In this document: piece after piece, positions 47,079 to 60,000 of the stretch
Numbering within the stretch: the first letter of the stretch is position 1
How the letters are laid out: the number at the start of each line of letters is the position of its first letter
From: Cerrena zonata
Lineage: Eukaryota; Basidiomycota; Agaricomycetes; Polyporales; Cerrenaceae
Assembly (NCBI GenBank): GCA_038087015.1
Contig: JASBNA010000101.1
Location: forward strand, 41,219-105,218
Direction of reading: 5' to 3'
DNA length: 64,000 bases
The notes under the pieces: generated by a model
Database searches by the model: none
What the model saw: the letters and a program-made list of their open reading frames with translations, nothing else
Told to the model about the DNA's origin: nothing
Translations under genes and position numbers: made by a program

Positions 47079-48576
47079 GGTGACGGACTAGCAACAGCGG
47101 GGGAGATGCGTAACGTGAAGATGTCAAAATCTGAGCTCTTAAATAATCATTGACAACCCGAAGGGCGTCCTTGCCAAGGGGGACACGCGGTCACCCTTCT
47201 TCGCGAAAATGGAACTATTGGATTGTGAAGAATCATATCGGTAAACAAACGCTTACCTGCTAAAGTACGAAAGATCACCCCCATAGCGCTTGTAACGACA
47301 CTAAGATGTTGGCGATCTCCGTTGTTCAGTTACTGGATTGAGGGTATCCAAGAACGTTAAACCATATAAAGATCTCAGCAAATTCGTGATGGGCCAATCT
47401 GGTAGGCCTGATTGTGCAGAATGCTCACATGTCGGAAAATCTGTACGAGCAGACAGGATTGCACGCTTCCACAAGGGGGATACCCATCAGGTTGACTGGC
47501 TTGGGAAAATACAACAGAACCTAACGTAAGGGGATCGCGGATGTAAAAATGGTAAGAAAGCGATACCAAGCTGTCATTGACCCAGACTGATTGCCTCCAA
47601 ACGGACCGGAAAGGCCAATGTTTTGCGAGGCACTAGACTAGAGCGGCCGCAATGCCGGTTATGCGGTGGTTCCTAGATCTAATATATTCAGAGCACACAC
47701 GTACGGGAGCCGACTCTGGGAGCAATAGCTTGAAGTGGCTTCCCAAATCATGGGATTTCGTAAGTGGTAGCGTCGGTATATACAGCACAACCTATCGTGA
47801 TCAATAGCTACAGTCAAAAATGCAGCCTAACAGATGACAAGACGGTCAGCCCAACCTCAACGTGTAAGTATATTGAGTAAGTCCGGCGTCCGATAGCAGG
47901 ATGACTTAGCACTTGGTCACATTCCACCGTGCATATTCCACAAGCTATTTAACGTGCTATTCGACCTGCTAAGCGACCAGCAAGCAGAATATGCCCCTCG
48001 GAGCAAGATGCAAGACACGTCAATCCTCTTCGTTGGTATCTGCGATCAGAAGATGCTAAGCTGGTACATCATCACAAGTCCGAGTCAGCGTCTGTACGAC
48101 GGTTAGCCGAGTCTTTATGAAGGACCGAGCCATGACAACCGTCGTGTCGCTATGATTGACAGAACCTGACATTGAAAGATAGTGAAACCCGAGGAAGTGA
48201 AGTTCAGTAAATATGCCGATTCAAGTTGTAGATGGGCGGGATCGTGATCGAGTGTAATCAATCTTGGTGTTATCATATCACTAAGCCTCGAAGGTTTCGA
48301 TGGCATATCTGCAAAAACCATGCCTTTTCAGGATCCTCTGGACCAAACTTACTTACGTCATCTCTAAATACCGCTGCTCAATATTCAATCCCGCTTACGA
48401 GGACTAGGCTGCCAGCGCTGAAAATTACGATGCGTAACGACTAGAAGCGAAGGGTCAGTGTCCTGCAATTGATTTTGAGAACCCGGTAGGAGTATGTGCC
48501 GTTTATAGTTGAATACAATACAAATATATACAAGGTCAAAGTCACACCGATGTTTCGTCCTATCGTTCTAGGGTTT
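47079..48576. other. Intergenic interval between P450s 1 and 2
   Basis: 1.5 kb with no supported gene. Short open frames on both strands show no family resemblance, and no P450 remnant was recognised. Confidence 0.4.
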
Positions 48577-50682
48577 TCAATCTGACACGTTTCGCACTAA
48601 ACGTTCCGCCGTTTGTGAACGTAGTTTCAGGGTGCAGGGTACAGCTATAGGAGCTCTGATACGTTGCTTTAATGGAAACATCCTGTAAAATAAATACAAG
48701 CACTCACGAAATCAGACCTGTTAACATCTCAACATCATTTCCTCTGAAATCTGGGTCCAACAATATGTCGAACGTGTGCAAAATGGAAGTCACCGTAAGG
48801 AATAACGAGGCATCACTGAGGTGACGGCCCGGACAAATTCTAAAATCAAATGTCATCTCATAATATCCGCACAGTCTTAAGCTGGAGCCTAACCTTCTGC
48901 CGAATCCAAAGGCCACGCTGGAAGGGTCAAGAATATTTGGATCCAGCTTGCCATCGTTAAGGAACCGAGACGGATTGAATGTTTCGGGATCAGGGAAGAC
49001 TTCGGGGTCATGAAGCATGTTCCTAGGATACCACTTTAAGTTGTGTTACACATTAAAAGGACCCTACGACCCACCACACATTCTAAGCGGCGAGTAGTAT
49101 CAATGACTCGGAATCAGTAAGTGACATACAAGGAGAGGACTTTACGAGACTCACAGCAATCACTATAGTACCTTTTGGTATAAACATTCCGCGGTATTCA
49201 TCGTCTTCCATAACCGCATGCGGGGTATCAAATGGCACAACAGGCTTCCACCTCAGTACTTCCATCATGACTGCCCGGATATATGGCAAGTGTTCGCCAT
49301 CGCCAAAGTCGGGTAATCTTCCCAAACCAACGACTGTCTCTATTTCAGCTTGCGCCTTCTTCTGAACCTCAGGGTAGAAAGCCATAGCGATTAGGAATAC
49401 CTGAGCAGCAGACGCGGTCTGTGAACCGATTAATAATCTGCGAGACACGGAGCGGAGATATCCTTACAGTATCGGCTGCAGCTATACAATACGTCAAATT
49501 CTGAACCGAAATCACATGTACCGGTGAATGTTACAGACCTGCATAACCAAGACCTGCAACATTTTTTGCAATCTCCTCCTCCTCTGCTTGCTGGGGCGTA
49601 CCGTGATATTTCTCCTCGATCTCTTTCAATAGAGATGCAGTAACCGACGGGCTCGCGGTTCCGTTTTCCTGCACGTTTATTCAATAACGTAAGAACGCTC
49701 ACACAGATGGGAATAAAATAAAATATTTACTCACCAATGCTGCCTTCACCATATCGAAAGGCTGGTTGATCATCTTCTGTATGTATGGCTTATAATGCTG
49801 GGCATACTTCTTAAACTGGACTCCTGGTAGCCAGCCTGGGAGGTGTCGGAGCGACGGCAAATATTCCACCCAGAACATTCCAGGTACATGTATTTCACTG
49901 AATGCGCGAACGGATGTTTCGGCCAAATATGCATACTCGTCTCCTGTGGTATTGATACCATACATGACATTGATGATAATGTCGCTAAATATACTAGAGA
50001 AAGTAGAAGGTGTGAACGTAAGGTACGATATGAATAAGGAAGCAAGTGCCTACTTGCGAACTTCATTGCCAGGATTGTTACCTTTGTTATCAATCATTCC
50101 TCTCAAAAAGGACCAAACTGCGTGTCTTTGTATATCTTGATAGTCTTGAATGACACCTTGGTGGAAGTATTGATGGAAATATCGTCTATGTCGACGCCAA
50201 CGAAGAGAATAGGGCATAAACGCGAAGCTGAAATCCCAAGTCGTTCTACAAAGAGAGGTGCTTGGTCATTACAGGACTCTGGTCATAGTAGAGGTGACCT
50301 CACAGTTCTTCCATCACAGAACGTGGTCGGTCGGAATAGATATTAGATCGCTTGTCAAGAAGGTCGAAAGCGGATTGTGTAGAACATAAAATAATTGTTG
50401 TCTGGATGGGAAGACGAAGCAGTACCACATCCCCTGGGAAACATTTAGCTCTGAGATATAGGACGTTCCTTAGAGAAGTAACTCACCATATATTTTGGAC
50501 CACTCGTTGAATTTCAACCATGGGGCTACTGAAGGAATTTGTAGAAAATTGCCGAAGATAAAATGCCCCTTTGGTCCGGGAGGAAGCTTGGAGCCTTCGG
50601 TTCTTCTCTTCCAGCCCTTATATAGCAATCCCAGGATAGCAGCGCAGGTCACCCAGAAACTGGACAGAGTTAGTGAATTCAT
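48577..50682 (-). CDS. Cytochrome P450 monooxygenase, cluster member 2
   Basis: Multi-exon P450 of about 500 residues. An N-terminal anchor (MNSLTLSSFWVTCAAILGLL) precedes the hinge KLPPGPKGHFIFGN. Helix C is LRWRRHRRYFHQYF. The I-helix carries AADTT, with a 14-base microexon at 49468-49481. The K-helix ExxR is EVLR, followed by WKPVVPFDTPH. The PERF region is FNPSRF. The heme loop is FGFGRR/ICPGRHLSD, split by an intron between Arg and Ile as in its neighbours. The last exon gives LKLRSQTAERLVRNVSD and a TGA at 48577-48579. All key residues are present, so it is probably functional. The substrate is unknown. Confidence 0.9.
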
Positions 50683-51436
50683 CTGGGGTCGGGATACGCA
50701 TACCGTTCACTATGCATATCGTCCTTTATAGAAGCAGTCAGGGTCGGACAGAAGCACTGAGAGCGTGTACTAAAAGAAGATCAGCTGAGGCACATGATAC
50801 ATTAGGATCTGTAACTCCACGGATGTAGTGCGTACCACGATGAGAACATGGGATTAAACTCCGTGAATTGACTGCGAAAGGCAAGTCATGAGAGCAACGA
50901 AGCTAACTGAGAAACAAGAGTTTCTAATACATATGGAACCGGGTTCACACCACGTAAAAGCTTCGACAAGACGGAATCTTTGTAGAAAAGGTTTTTCGGT
51001 GGGGCAGTTGACATTTTGATGACTTGGAAGTGATGGTATAGATTCAGATTGACTTCAATCTCCATTCAACGCAATTGAAGCGGACCATCTGCATCTGTAT
51101 TGCAACTGAATGAAACTAAATATCGAATTCCCTCCTATATAGGATGGTACCTAATTCACGTCTCCTAACTTTCAAGACCCAAGTCGACCAACCCTGGCAG
51201 GTGTTGTACAATGATTAACAAACGAGACGCCCAGTGAGAATTTTACTTACCGCGGCATTTGATCATCTAAACCCATGTGCATAAATTCAAAGGCGTTATG
51301 TCGCTCCGAAAATAATATAAAGTCCGTCGCTACGAATCTCAATATGGTGGGGAGAAAATTGGTCAATACAGTACGAAGCACTGATACATCTGAAATCCGG
51401 ATCGAAGTGCCCTCAAATCTTATGTCTTACCTCTAC
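50683..51436. other. Intergenic interval between P450s 2 and 3
   Basis: 754 bases containing the promoter of P450 2 and the 3' region of P450 3. No gene was seen. Confidence 0.4.
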
Positions 51437-53538
51437 TTATGAGAATAGAGCAGAATCACCGATCAATTTCCCCGCAGCCTTCGAGCGAGCAGTTAGAGTA
51501 AATGGTATGTCTGCAAGGTTCCTGTGGACCACAGGTAATAAGCTATGGGTATAGAAAGAGTTGGGGAGAAGATTGGATACATACATCAAGATCCCTTCCG
51601 TTTTAACGGCGAAGAGGTCAATAGATTCACTGTCCAGTGTAGGAGCGTGGACATCCATTGTATGCAGCACGGATGCAATTGTCATGAATATAGATGCACT
51701 GCTCAGCCAACGGCCCGGACAAATCCTGTGACAAGAAGGTTTAATGTATGCCCTTCCAAAAGTATAGGTTAAAGACGAACCTCCGACCAAAACCGAAAGT
51801 AAACGTTAATGGATTGCGAACATCCGGGTCCAAACGACCATTTTTGATGAACCGATCAGGATTGAATTGCATCGGTTCCGGATAGTCCTCTGAATTGTGG
51901 AGTATGGACCTGTGATATGATTATGAGTGAAGCCTAAGTCACGCATTGAAGGAGACTCGCCAGAGATTCTATTGAGGGATACTATCAGCAGGTGAGATAA
52001 AAGGAGATGTCAGCATTACTAACGGGGATAACTGTTGTGCCCTTCGGTATGAAGAAACCTCTATACTCATCATCACATATTAGACGATGAGAAACACCTA
52101 GAGGGAAGATAATCATCCAACGGATGCTTTCAAGTGCGATAGCTTGTATGTAGATCAAATTATCATAGTCACTGAAGTCCGGAAGCCGATTGGGGCCAAC
52201 AACACGGTCAAGTTCTGCTTGGGCTTTCCGCTTAACCTCGGGATATAATGAAACACCAAGGAGGAAGGCCTTTGCTGAGTATGTTGTCTGTAAGAGCATA
52301 AATGAGCTGCATGTGATATAGATAGCAAAGGAACGCACCGTATCAACAGCAGCTAACGATATGGAAAACACGTTAAGTATTAATCTAATGACGGTCATAC
52401 TAACGCTCTTACCGGCGTAGGCAATGCCAGTGATATTCCGAGCTAACTCTTCATCCTCCACCTTGAGTGATTTCCCACCCGAGAGTCTCTCTATTAGATC
52501 GGAGGCAATGGAGGCTCTTGCTTTCCCGGCGGCCTAAATTCATGTCACCTTGAGACTGATTGTTGTCATTCGATTGAGTGCCCACTTACCATTCTCGCTT
52601 TGACTCCATCGAATGCATCATCACGCATTCTCTTGATGAGCGGTTTCCCCCGTTCGGCATGTCGCTTGAAGTAGGCACCAGGTACCCAAGAAGGGACATG
52701 CTTCAAGAACGGTAAAAACTCTACCCAAAACGCACCAGGTACGCGAGTAGGGGAGATACATTCCAGAGCCTTTTCGACCAAATAAAGGTAGTCACTATTG
52801 ATGTCAACATCCATATCATAGGTGATTTTCAAAATAGTTGACGCATAGGTGCTACAAGATTTAAACCTTGATCTTCAGTAGGACGCGGCGCGAAAAGGAA
52901 GATCATATACATACAGTCGGAGGTGGGAAGCAAGCTGTGCGGGATCTTCAAGCGCTCTTCGAAGGAAAGAACGACATTCTTGAAGGATAATAGGATGATA
53001 CTCTATTATGCGACGTTGATGGAAATAGTGGTGGAATTCTCGCCGATGTGTACGCCATTTCTGGGTGTAGCCCATTACTACGAAGTTCCATTCTAGGCCT
53101 ATTCTGTGTGCTTCTTAAGGCTGGGTAATTAGAGATTCAAAAAATAAAACTACTCACAGTTCATCCATTACGACAGGTGGTCTATCAGAGTATATTTCTG
53201 ATCGCTTCTCAAGAAGGTCAAGCACGGCTTGTGCTGAATTGAGGACTAACACTGGCTGAGTAGGTATGTTCAGGTATAGCACGTCTCCTGCAGTCTAATA
53301 TATCAGTTACTGAGGATGAAATGATGGCAAGGGAAGATAACACACCATAGACTTTAGACCACTCGCCAAAAGCTTTCCATGGCATGACTTTTGGTATGTC
53401 TAGAAGGTTACCGATGAGAGGATAACCTCTCGGTCCAGGAGGTAAAGGAAGACGTGAACGTGCGTTGAGAACACGTCTTAGCCATTGAAGCAGCAGCACA
53501 GAGAAGCATAGTACAGGAAACGCCAGAATCAATTCCAT
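51437..53538 (-). CDS. Cytochrome P450 monooxygenase, cluster member 3
   Basis: Multi-exon P450 of about 500 residues starting MELILAFPVLCFSVLLLQWL (anchor), then LPLPPGPRGYPLIGN. Helix C is QKWRTHRREFHHYF. The I-helix is AVDTTT, with a 14-base microexon at 52339-52352. The ExxR is ESIR, but the following segment reads RWMIIFPLGVSHR, where neighbours have a WxP...PH pattern. The PERF region is FNPDRF. The heme loop is FGFGRR/ICPGRWLSS. The last exon ends SKAAGKLIGDSALFS with TAA at 51437-51439. The ATG at 53538 is chosen because it gives a clean membrane anchor; an in-frame upstream ATG at 53679 would add an unlikely polar leader. The substrate is unknown. Confidence 0.88.
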
Positions 53539-55116
53539 TCTGGAGGATGAGGTTAAGTGATTGAGAACATACGCCGGCTTTATATGCGCTCGGGGCGCAA
53601 CGTAAAAGGATGCACGGTAATTTAGCTGGTTCCCTCGGTTTTCAAGGCGTGAGGAGTAGGTAGTAGAATGGAGCTCCATCCGCCCTTGGCCTAATTGTAT
53701 GTGGGCCGTATCTTTCTAGAATCTGAGATTATGAAATACAAGATCGGAAACGCTTTCCTTGCCGCACGCCTGGCAAGGTAATATCGCTTCATGACTCCTT
53801 AGCTAGTCATTCATCCCGCATGGATTCCTGTCAGACAATACCTTTCCGGACGTTATCTGTTTCATATCTGGCATCAGATCGAAACAGGTTGCCTGGAACA
53901 AAGAATAGTGTTCTCACTAGAGAGGTCATCTGCGTGGTGAAAGCAAGATAATGTCCGTAATAACAAATGAGCAGGCTGCCACGCTTGTGAGCAACAAGGT
54001 TAGAGCATCAAACTCTAGTATGACACTGAGGCCTAGGTCTGAGGTACGATCGGTGACCTTCAACGATACTGGTTCGAACCGTATGTGCGCATGGTCAATT
54101 GGAGAAGAGCCATGCTAATGACGACACATCTTGTGAGAGGGAGGTCGGAGTACACCCTAATGGTCAATAGACCTGACCGTTGCAGACGAAATTGAAATCG
54201 GTGAAATAAGCGAGCGTCATCGTTGGGTCCACAGAGCTTCGCGCCCAACCATTATCTATAATCGCGGAGCTTCAGGAACCAATGAATCGAGGACCCTGCA
54301 TGTATCTGTGCTGATAGAGTTTGCAGAGCAAGCTGTCAAATGGAAGCGCACCACTCACCTAGCATTTTCCGCCCAACCTCACATGGCCGCCTCAACTGCC
54401 ATTCAGTCGATGGTGATTTCCTAGGCTTGGCAGGCTAGAGCCTTAGAATGATCTCGACGAGGGGAGACCAGATATAAATAACACTCCTAGTACCTAGCAG
54501 AAATGATTAAGAAACCTGCTATTGTCCACCGACCTGAAAGCGGTGCGTTTCGCCACGAGATGTAAGATGCACAAGAATGCAACGGCAGAGCCTGATATTC
54601 CTTGAGATAGAGTCAGTATATATGTGCTATTAAGAAAAGTTGGTCCATGAATGACACATGAAAACGTGCAACAAAATCCACATAGCTACGAAAGTGTCCA
54701 TCCTATGATGGGTTACGAAAAGACCCAAGGATAATTCATCAAGGATGAACATGGTAGATCATGGAATGAACGAGAAGATGAGAAGAGGTAGTGATGTTGG
54801 AAGGAGTGTAAACCATGAAGGAGGGTACGTAAGCTCAACCAACGACACCTATTTAAAATGTAGGGATGAGGGATAGATGGTCCGCGTGTGAATGGGTCAA
54901 TGGGTTTGAATGGAGTGCGAATGAATTGTACGATGGAGCTTGGTAAGTCGAATTAATGCGAAACGGTCTAGGTGGTAATGGTATAAAGATACATCTTGCA
55001 GGGAGAAGGATATAAGGATAAGTCAAAGTCGCAGAGTCAAGCGGAGGCAGGGCAGGACGAGGAGACGTTGATAATAGTACACTTGAAGCCTCGGGGGAGA
55101 TAGCAATGAGGGGCGA
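53539..55116. other. Gene-free interval
   Basis: 1.6 kb between P450 3 and the GH16 gene. No supported coding region was found. The imperfect palindrome around GGTTCGAACC at 54071-54080 is not part of a tRNA cloverleaf that I can draw. Confidence 0.4.
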
Positions 55117-57668
55117 TCATGTTGAACATTCGCCGAGGAAAGAATTTGGCGGGACTGTTTGATGGAAATCGTCCACCCAAGTCGTCAGGTTCGGATTTGT
55201 GTAGGCTTCGAGGTACCTAAAGATCGAAAAACCGGAATCAGTATGTTTATTCCTTCTAAAGCGGAATGTATAACGGGTGATGAATCGGGTTTCCAGCATA
55301 CCCGAGAGATGGAGTCAACCGATTATTACCGGTGTAGGTAAACGAGTGGAGCTATGAGAATGCAATACGTACTTATTGATATAATCCTCTGTCGGGAAGT
55401 TTTTCGGACTGCATCCAATGTTCTTCTCGTCCGGGTTCTGGTATACGCGAATGTAATCCACGTACATGTGTACCGGGAAGGGTATATGCTCGAGGTCGAC
55501 ATTACCGAAATTGAACGACATGCCGAGATTGGCAATAATGTACATCGGCTCTTGCGGTACCGGTCGTGCAGAAATCTCTGCAAGAGGATCTGCAGCCATA
55601 CCCGCTGCGTTCAGTGTCCACGAAATCTTGTTGTCTGATACCCAAGTGATGTACTGGAATACAATCATCAATATACAGCAAGAATTGGCGATACAGCTGG
55701 ATGTACTCACGGCGTTGTCAAATCCAGGTCTATACTCAAACCCATATATCGAGTAACAACCTCCTTCTCCCTCGTAACATTCCTGATTGGTTTGAGTGAC
55801 CACACTCGTTGCTTGCTGTGTAATACCCCCAGTATACGAATTCTGAGCAGATATCGTTGGATCGGCAATGATTTCATTGTCGGAAGTATTGAACCAAACA
55901 TAACCAGCGTTGAAAGGCTATCACAAGAGCGAATGAGTACATCCAAATACGACACAAGGGGAAGACCAAAAGACTCACCGCCCATTGAGCCGACTGTGAC
56001 ACTTCTCCCACGAGAGGGGTACCTCCTATCTGTGCTTCGAACATGTCTATTTCCGGTGCCGCACGGCCAACAAATGTTCCATCCGAATGTGTCGGTCCAG
56101 GGTGAATGAGCTCGCCACCATCGTTGACGTTGGTACATGTGCACCGCGACAGACGTTGACCGGGAAGGAACGAAAGCACGCCATTATGGCCTTTATCACC
56201 GTTGACTGTAGCGGCAACAGGCTGACCATTGACAGTCTGATTCTTGACGGTTCCGACATCGCACGCGTCATAAGTGTAAGGCCACTGAATGTCAAGCAGA
56301 ATTGTAAATTCAGGGTCTCCAGGGAGGAGCGTGTTTTGAATTTGGGACTCACCATGCCCTCCAAAGTCGCACCGTATCCAGCCCGACCCAAGTTACCCAT
56401 TGTCCAAATTGCTGGCCAGAGTCCGACAATATTGTTTAATCCCGGTAGTACAACACTCGCTTCGACGTATCCACCGGTAAAGCAGAATTTGTTCCAAGTA
56501 CTCATCATCCCGCCTTGGTAGTTCAGGTCGTGAGTTTCCTTTTGCGAGAGCGTAATTACCAGGTTTCCATCCTTAGTCGTGATTGCTTCTGGATCGTACC
56601 ACTCCAGGTTGTTCGTCGCCCAGTAATGCAGATCAACTGCTTCCCAATAAGGGTCATCTCCAGGGTAGAATGTTCGCCCATCAACGTTGAACTCGTCCGA
56701 AAAAACAAGCTCCATCGTTTTTCCCATAGCAGAGTTCCAGGGTTCCTTGGTGTATGCGTCTGCAGGTGTGTCGGGGTCTATAAGCATAAAGTTCCCAGGC
56801 ATTACAGGGACTTGGCCCGAGCCGTTGATACCCCCCAAATTGAAGGCACCGAGATTACTCAATTGCTGGGAGGTGAAATGAGTGATTATGGGATATCCGG
56901 CACTGAAAGGAGATCGTCAGCAAACGCTGCTCAAGAATAGCATTGTTTCAGGATATTATTGGCTCGCATCTAAGAATAGCATGCATTAATGACTCTGCGG
57001 CGCCGTCAGAGTGGGGCGTGACAGCCAGCTTGCACTCCACGCCATAGTGTCCGGCGTCGTGGAAGGAGATGAAGTACGCGTTGGAAACATAAAATTGCGG
57101 CACGCCAAAGAAGTGGGAGACGGAGCACGAGGGGGCAATGAGGCGGATACGATGAGAACAAGGATACTCACAAGAAGGTGATGAGGACCAGGCACAATGT
57201 TACAAGAGCACCCAAGTTGACGAGCCCTCGTATCGACATGACATCTGTATCGTGTTCAATGAACTTGCGATTGCTTGGTGCGTCTGGCTCATGCAGGGCA
57301 TCGTCTGCCTCCTTGAATTCCGGAGAGAGGTCTGAACCCCATTGCTTCGGGTCGGGAGAAAAGTCGTACTATTGATAGCTCAACAAGCAAGTCAGCAAAG
57401 CACCAAATGACCACGTACATTGTCGCCTAATGATAATGGCCGACTCGGTGTTAGGTATGGAGAGTCTCCCTACAAGTCGATGAGCTCAAGCACTGAGTGA
57501 GAGGTAATGAGGTCATACCGAAATCAGAGATGAAGAACTCGCATAACTGCCTAACCGTCTCTCGAATGGTGCTCCTGACATGGACGGGCTCGAGAAGGGC
57601 GACCCACTCATGCGGGGATAAGGTTTGAACTGTTTTGGCCGCTGGAACGGGGAGGAGGAGGTCGACAT
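55117..57668 (-). CDS. Kre6/Skn1-family GH16 protein (beta-1,6-glucan synthesis)
   Basis: Type II membrane protein of the secretory pathway needed for cell-wall beta-1,6-glucan in yeasts. Multi-exon, roughly 650-680 residues. The first exon is 57668-57519 (MSTSSSPFQRPKQF...). The N-terminal cytosolic part is Ser/Pro-rich. One transmembrane segment follows (NLGALVTLCLVLITFL). The lumenal glucanase-fold domain has the family hallmarks: FSDEFNVDGRTFYPGDDPYW, NLGRAGYGATLEGMWPY, and CSRCTC-like TNVNDGGELIHPGP. The GH16 catalytic-type motif EIDMFEAQ is near 56025-56055, with both Glu and the Asp present. The C-terminal MYIIANLGMSF, VHMYVDYIRVYQ and GCSPKNFPTEDYI segments are typical. It ends FLGECST with TGA at 55117-55119. 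An in-frame upstream ATG at 57827 exists but is likely in the 5' leader. Confidence 0.92.
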
Positions 57669-58627
57669 GGTGGATGGTGTCGAAGGGGCGGCGGGATGGA
57701 GGCAAGAGGGAGGGAGCGGTGCAGGCTGAGAGCATATGGGATCATGATGGGTTCTTCCTTTTCTTTTCGTCTTATTTTCGATGGTCGACAAGCCAGGAAG
57801 AAGTTTCGAGGGCCTGACGTCAACCAAATCTAGAAATCACCCTCTCGGCGCTCTCCGCACGGCGAGTCCGCACGCTAGCCCCGGCCTTAAAATTATTTCA
57901 CCAGCAAATTCTCTTTAGCCTCCTTTTCTTCTCGTATGGAGGCTGCCCATCGTCCATGTTTGAAAAAACAAACACACAAGCAGCCCACCAGCTCAGCACC
58001 AAGCAACCGAGCCAGCAGCGGTGCCCATCACCGACGTTTGCGCAGCTCCACCCAAGTATATAATTGGCTCCGCAAACCCTGCTTGTCCGTTCCTCCGTAT
58101 ACGCGAACCGGTCTCCGCGTCGACGCACCTATTGCCTTTGACCCTATTCACACGGGGAAACGGCGAGGAAAATCCCGTATCAAACCAGAGGCTTGCATAC
58201 TTGGTATATGATCATACATATCATCACTGCGGAGCGACCGTGGCCTACCCACAACAATTGCCAATCTCTTCTATCAGTCTCAGAACTCGGAACCCAGACT
58301 CCAGACCACACTCACCATCTTTCATTATCTGTTTGTAACCAACCTGCCCAAGCATCCTGTCAACAAGGATGTTGTCTCAGTGATTAGAGTTTGAGAATGG
58401 TGTTTTGGCGGCCAGCGGACCCGAGCTACGGCCACTCTTTCTTCCTCGATCGACCTCGTTCAAACTCCCCAGAAACATTTTCCATGCCTCTTATTCTGGT
58501 CTAGACTGGCAAACTGCCACACCCAAAATAACGAGAACCCGCTCCTAACGATTTGTAAACCCTTCCCTACTTAGAAGCCATCCAAGCACTCAATATACAG
58601 CATTCATTCTCACATCAAGAGACCGGG
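57669..58627. other. Upstream region of the GH16 gene
   Basis: A probable promoter region, GC-rich near 57.84-57.9 kb. Short open frames on both strands are not convincing. Confidence 0.4.
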
Positions 58628-59137
58628 ATGAGCAAGCGCGTAGTTTACCTTTCAGGTGTTTTCTCATCTTCCGCAGTATTGCCCTCTCATCTCTTCTCAT
58701 TTCACTCTGGCCCGTTGGACGGTGCACTGGGCAGCTACTGGCAACCCAAATACCGACAGCACACTCACACGCGGTCGCTGGAAACCCGTCCAGTATATGT
58801 CATCGTTGTATGCGAATATGCTATTAAGCTCGCCGGGTCACTAGGTTTGACCCACATTGTTTCGGTCCCCTTCACAGTTCAATGTCTCTTTGATAGGCCA
58901 TGGGGGGAAGAAGTAAAATCTATGATGTGTAATTATGTTGTACCTGTGTCAGACGACTCTGGCGGGATCCCGGCCGGTAACAATGTGTATGAAATTGCGT
59001 ATGGGGTCTTGATGTTAAAACCTGTGATGTGGTTTTCGTACCTGAGTTCTCAAGTATGGAATGTTTCTATACCACCTACAGCTCCACAACTAAGGATGAC
59101 TCTCGGGGTAAGCTACCAGCTGGTACCGGGCACTTGA
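58628..59137 (+). CDS. Small hypothetical open frame (doubtful)
   Basis: An uninterrupted 169-codon frame from ATG at 58628, with no intron and no recognisable family. It contains a Ser-rich start (MSKRVVYLSGVFSSS) and mildly hydrophobic segments. Surrounding genes in this genome are intron-rich and conserved, so a lone intronless frame of this length may be chance or part of an untranslated region. Confidence 0.2.
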   Translation: MSKRVVYLSGVFSSSAVLPSHLFSFHSGPLDGALGSYWQPKYRQHTHTRSLETRPVYVIVVCEYAIKLAGSLGLTHIVSVPFTVQCLFDRPWGEEVKSMMCNYVVPVSDDSGGIPAGNNVYEIAYGVLMLKPVMWFSYLSSQVWNVSIPPTAPQLRMTLGVSYQLVPGT

Positions 59138-60000
59138 AGCTGTATAATTGACAAATAATTAACCGTAGCGGGCGGAACGGAGATAGGGCTCGGAGCGCCG
59201 ATTAAGCGTTCTAAATGCGGAAGCCTGCCTGCCTTTCTGGGATAACTGAGCCCTGATCGGGAATAGTGCACTTCTTTGCCGCGACAGTTCGCAGAGGGTT
59301 GAGAACGTGCAGGGCGTACGTAGCAGGGAATAATGTATAAAATACGAGCGAGAATGTTTTAAGTTTGAATAGGATGTCTATTGATAGTAGCAATACATCA
59401 ACTACTTATACCTAAGCCAAAGATATCCTGTCACGTCACTACAAATACAACTAAAGGAAGTACTACAGAACCTATAATGACCGTACAACATGTTATAATC
59501 ATAATAAATCAATATGAGGGGTGAGGGGGTATAAGCAACTTTTGCAGATAATGGTTATGTTGGGTGGCAAGAGAAAAACTTATGAGAGGGTCTGTCGCGG
59601 AAAGATAGAGGATAAACCGGAATGGGTCGAAATGGGAAGAGTTGGGGAGAAGTAAAAGAGAAGCATAGAAATACGCCAGTAAATGTGCAATATGATCGAA
59701 TAGATGGGACTGTTGTATCATAACTTGCATAACACGCGGGCTGGAGAGAGAACAGAAAAACCATGTGGTAAAATCACGTGAAAGATGGAAACGGGAGCCA
59801 AGGCACGAAAGAAAGTTTTCGAGTGGGACAGAAGTATAACCCTGATGTCATGCAAGAGTCATCATGTCATAGCGCCTCATAGCGCAGATGGAGTAGGAAC
59901 CAAGCTTGAGAGAAAGAGGGAATGTCGAAAAAACCAAGATCAAAGGGCGTAATGGATGACGAAGGATGAAAAAGAAGTGAGCCAAGGGACGACAGCTTTA
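59138..60000. other. Gene-free interval downstream of the ACT-domain gene
   Basis: Probably the 3' region of the gene ending at 60001. It is A/G-rich on the plus strand at 59.5-60.0 kb. No gene was seen. Confidence 0.4.

Noticed and set aside
54056..54086. tRNA-like T-arm sequence around GGTTCGAACC
   Set aside because: No acceptor, D or anticodon arms can be drawn on either strand, and the surrounding match is an imperfect palindrome.
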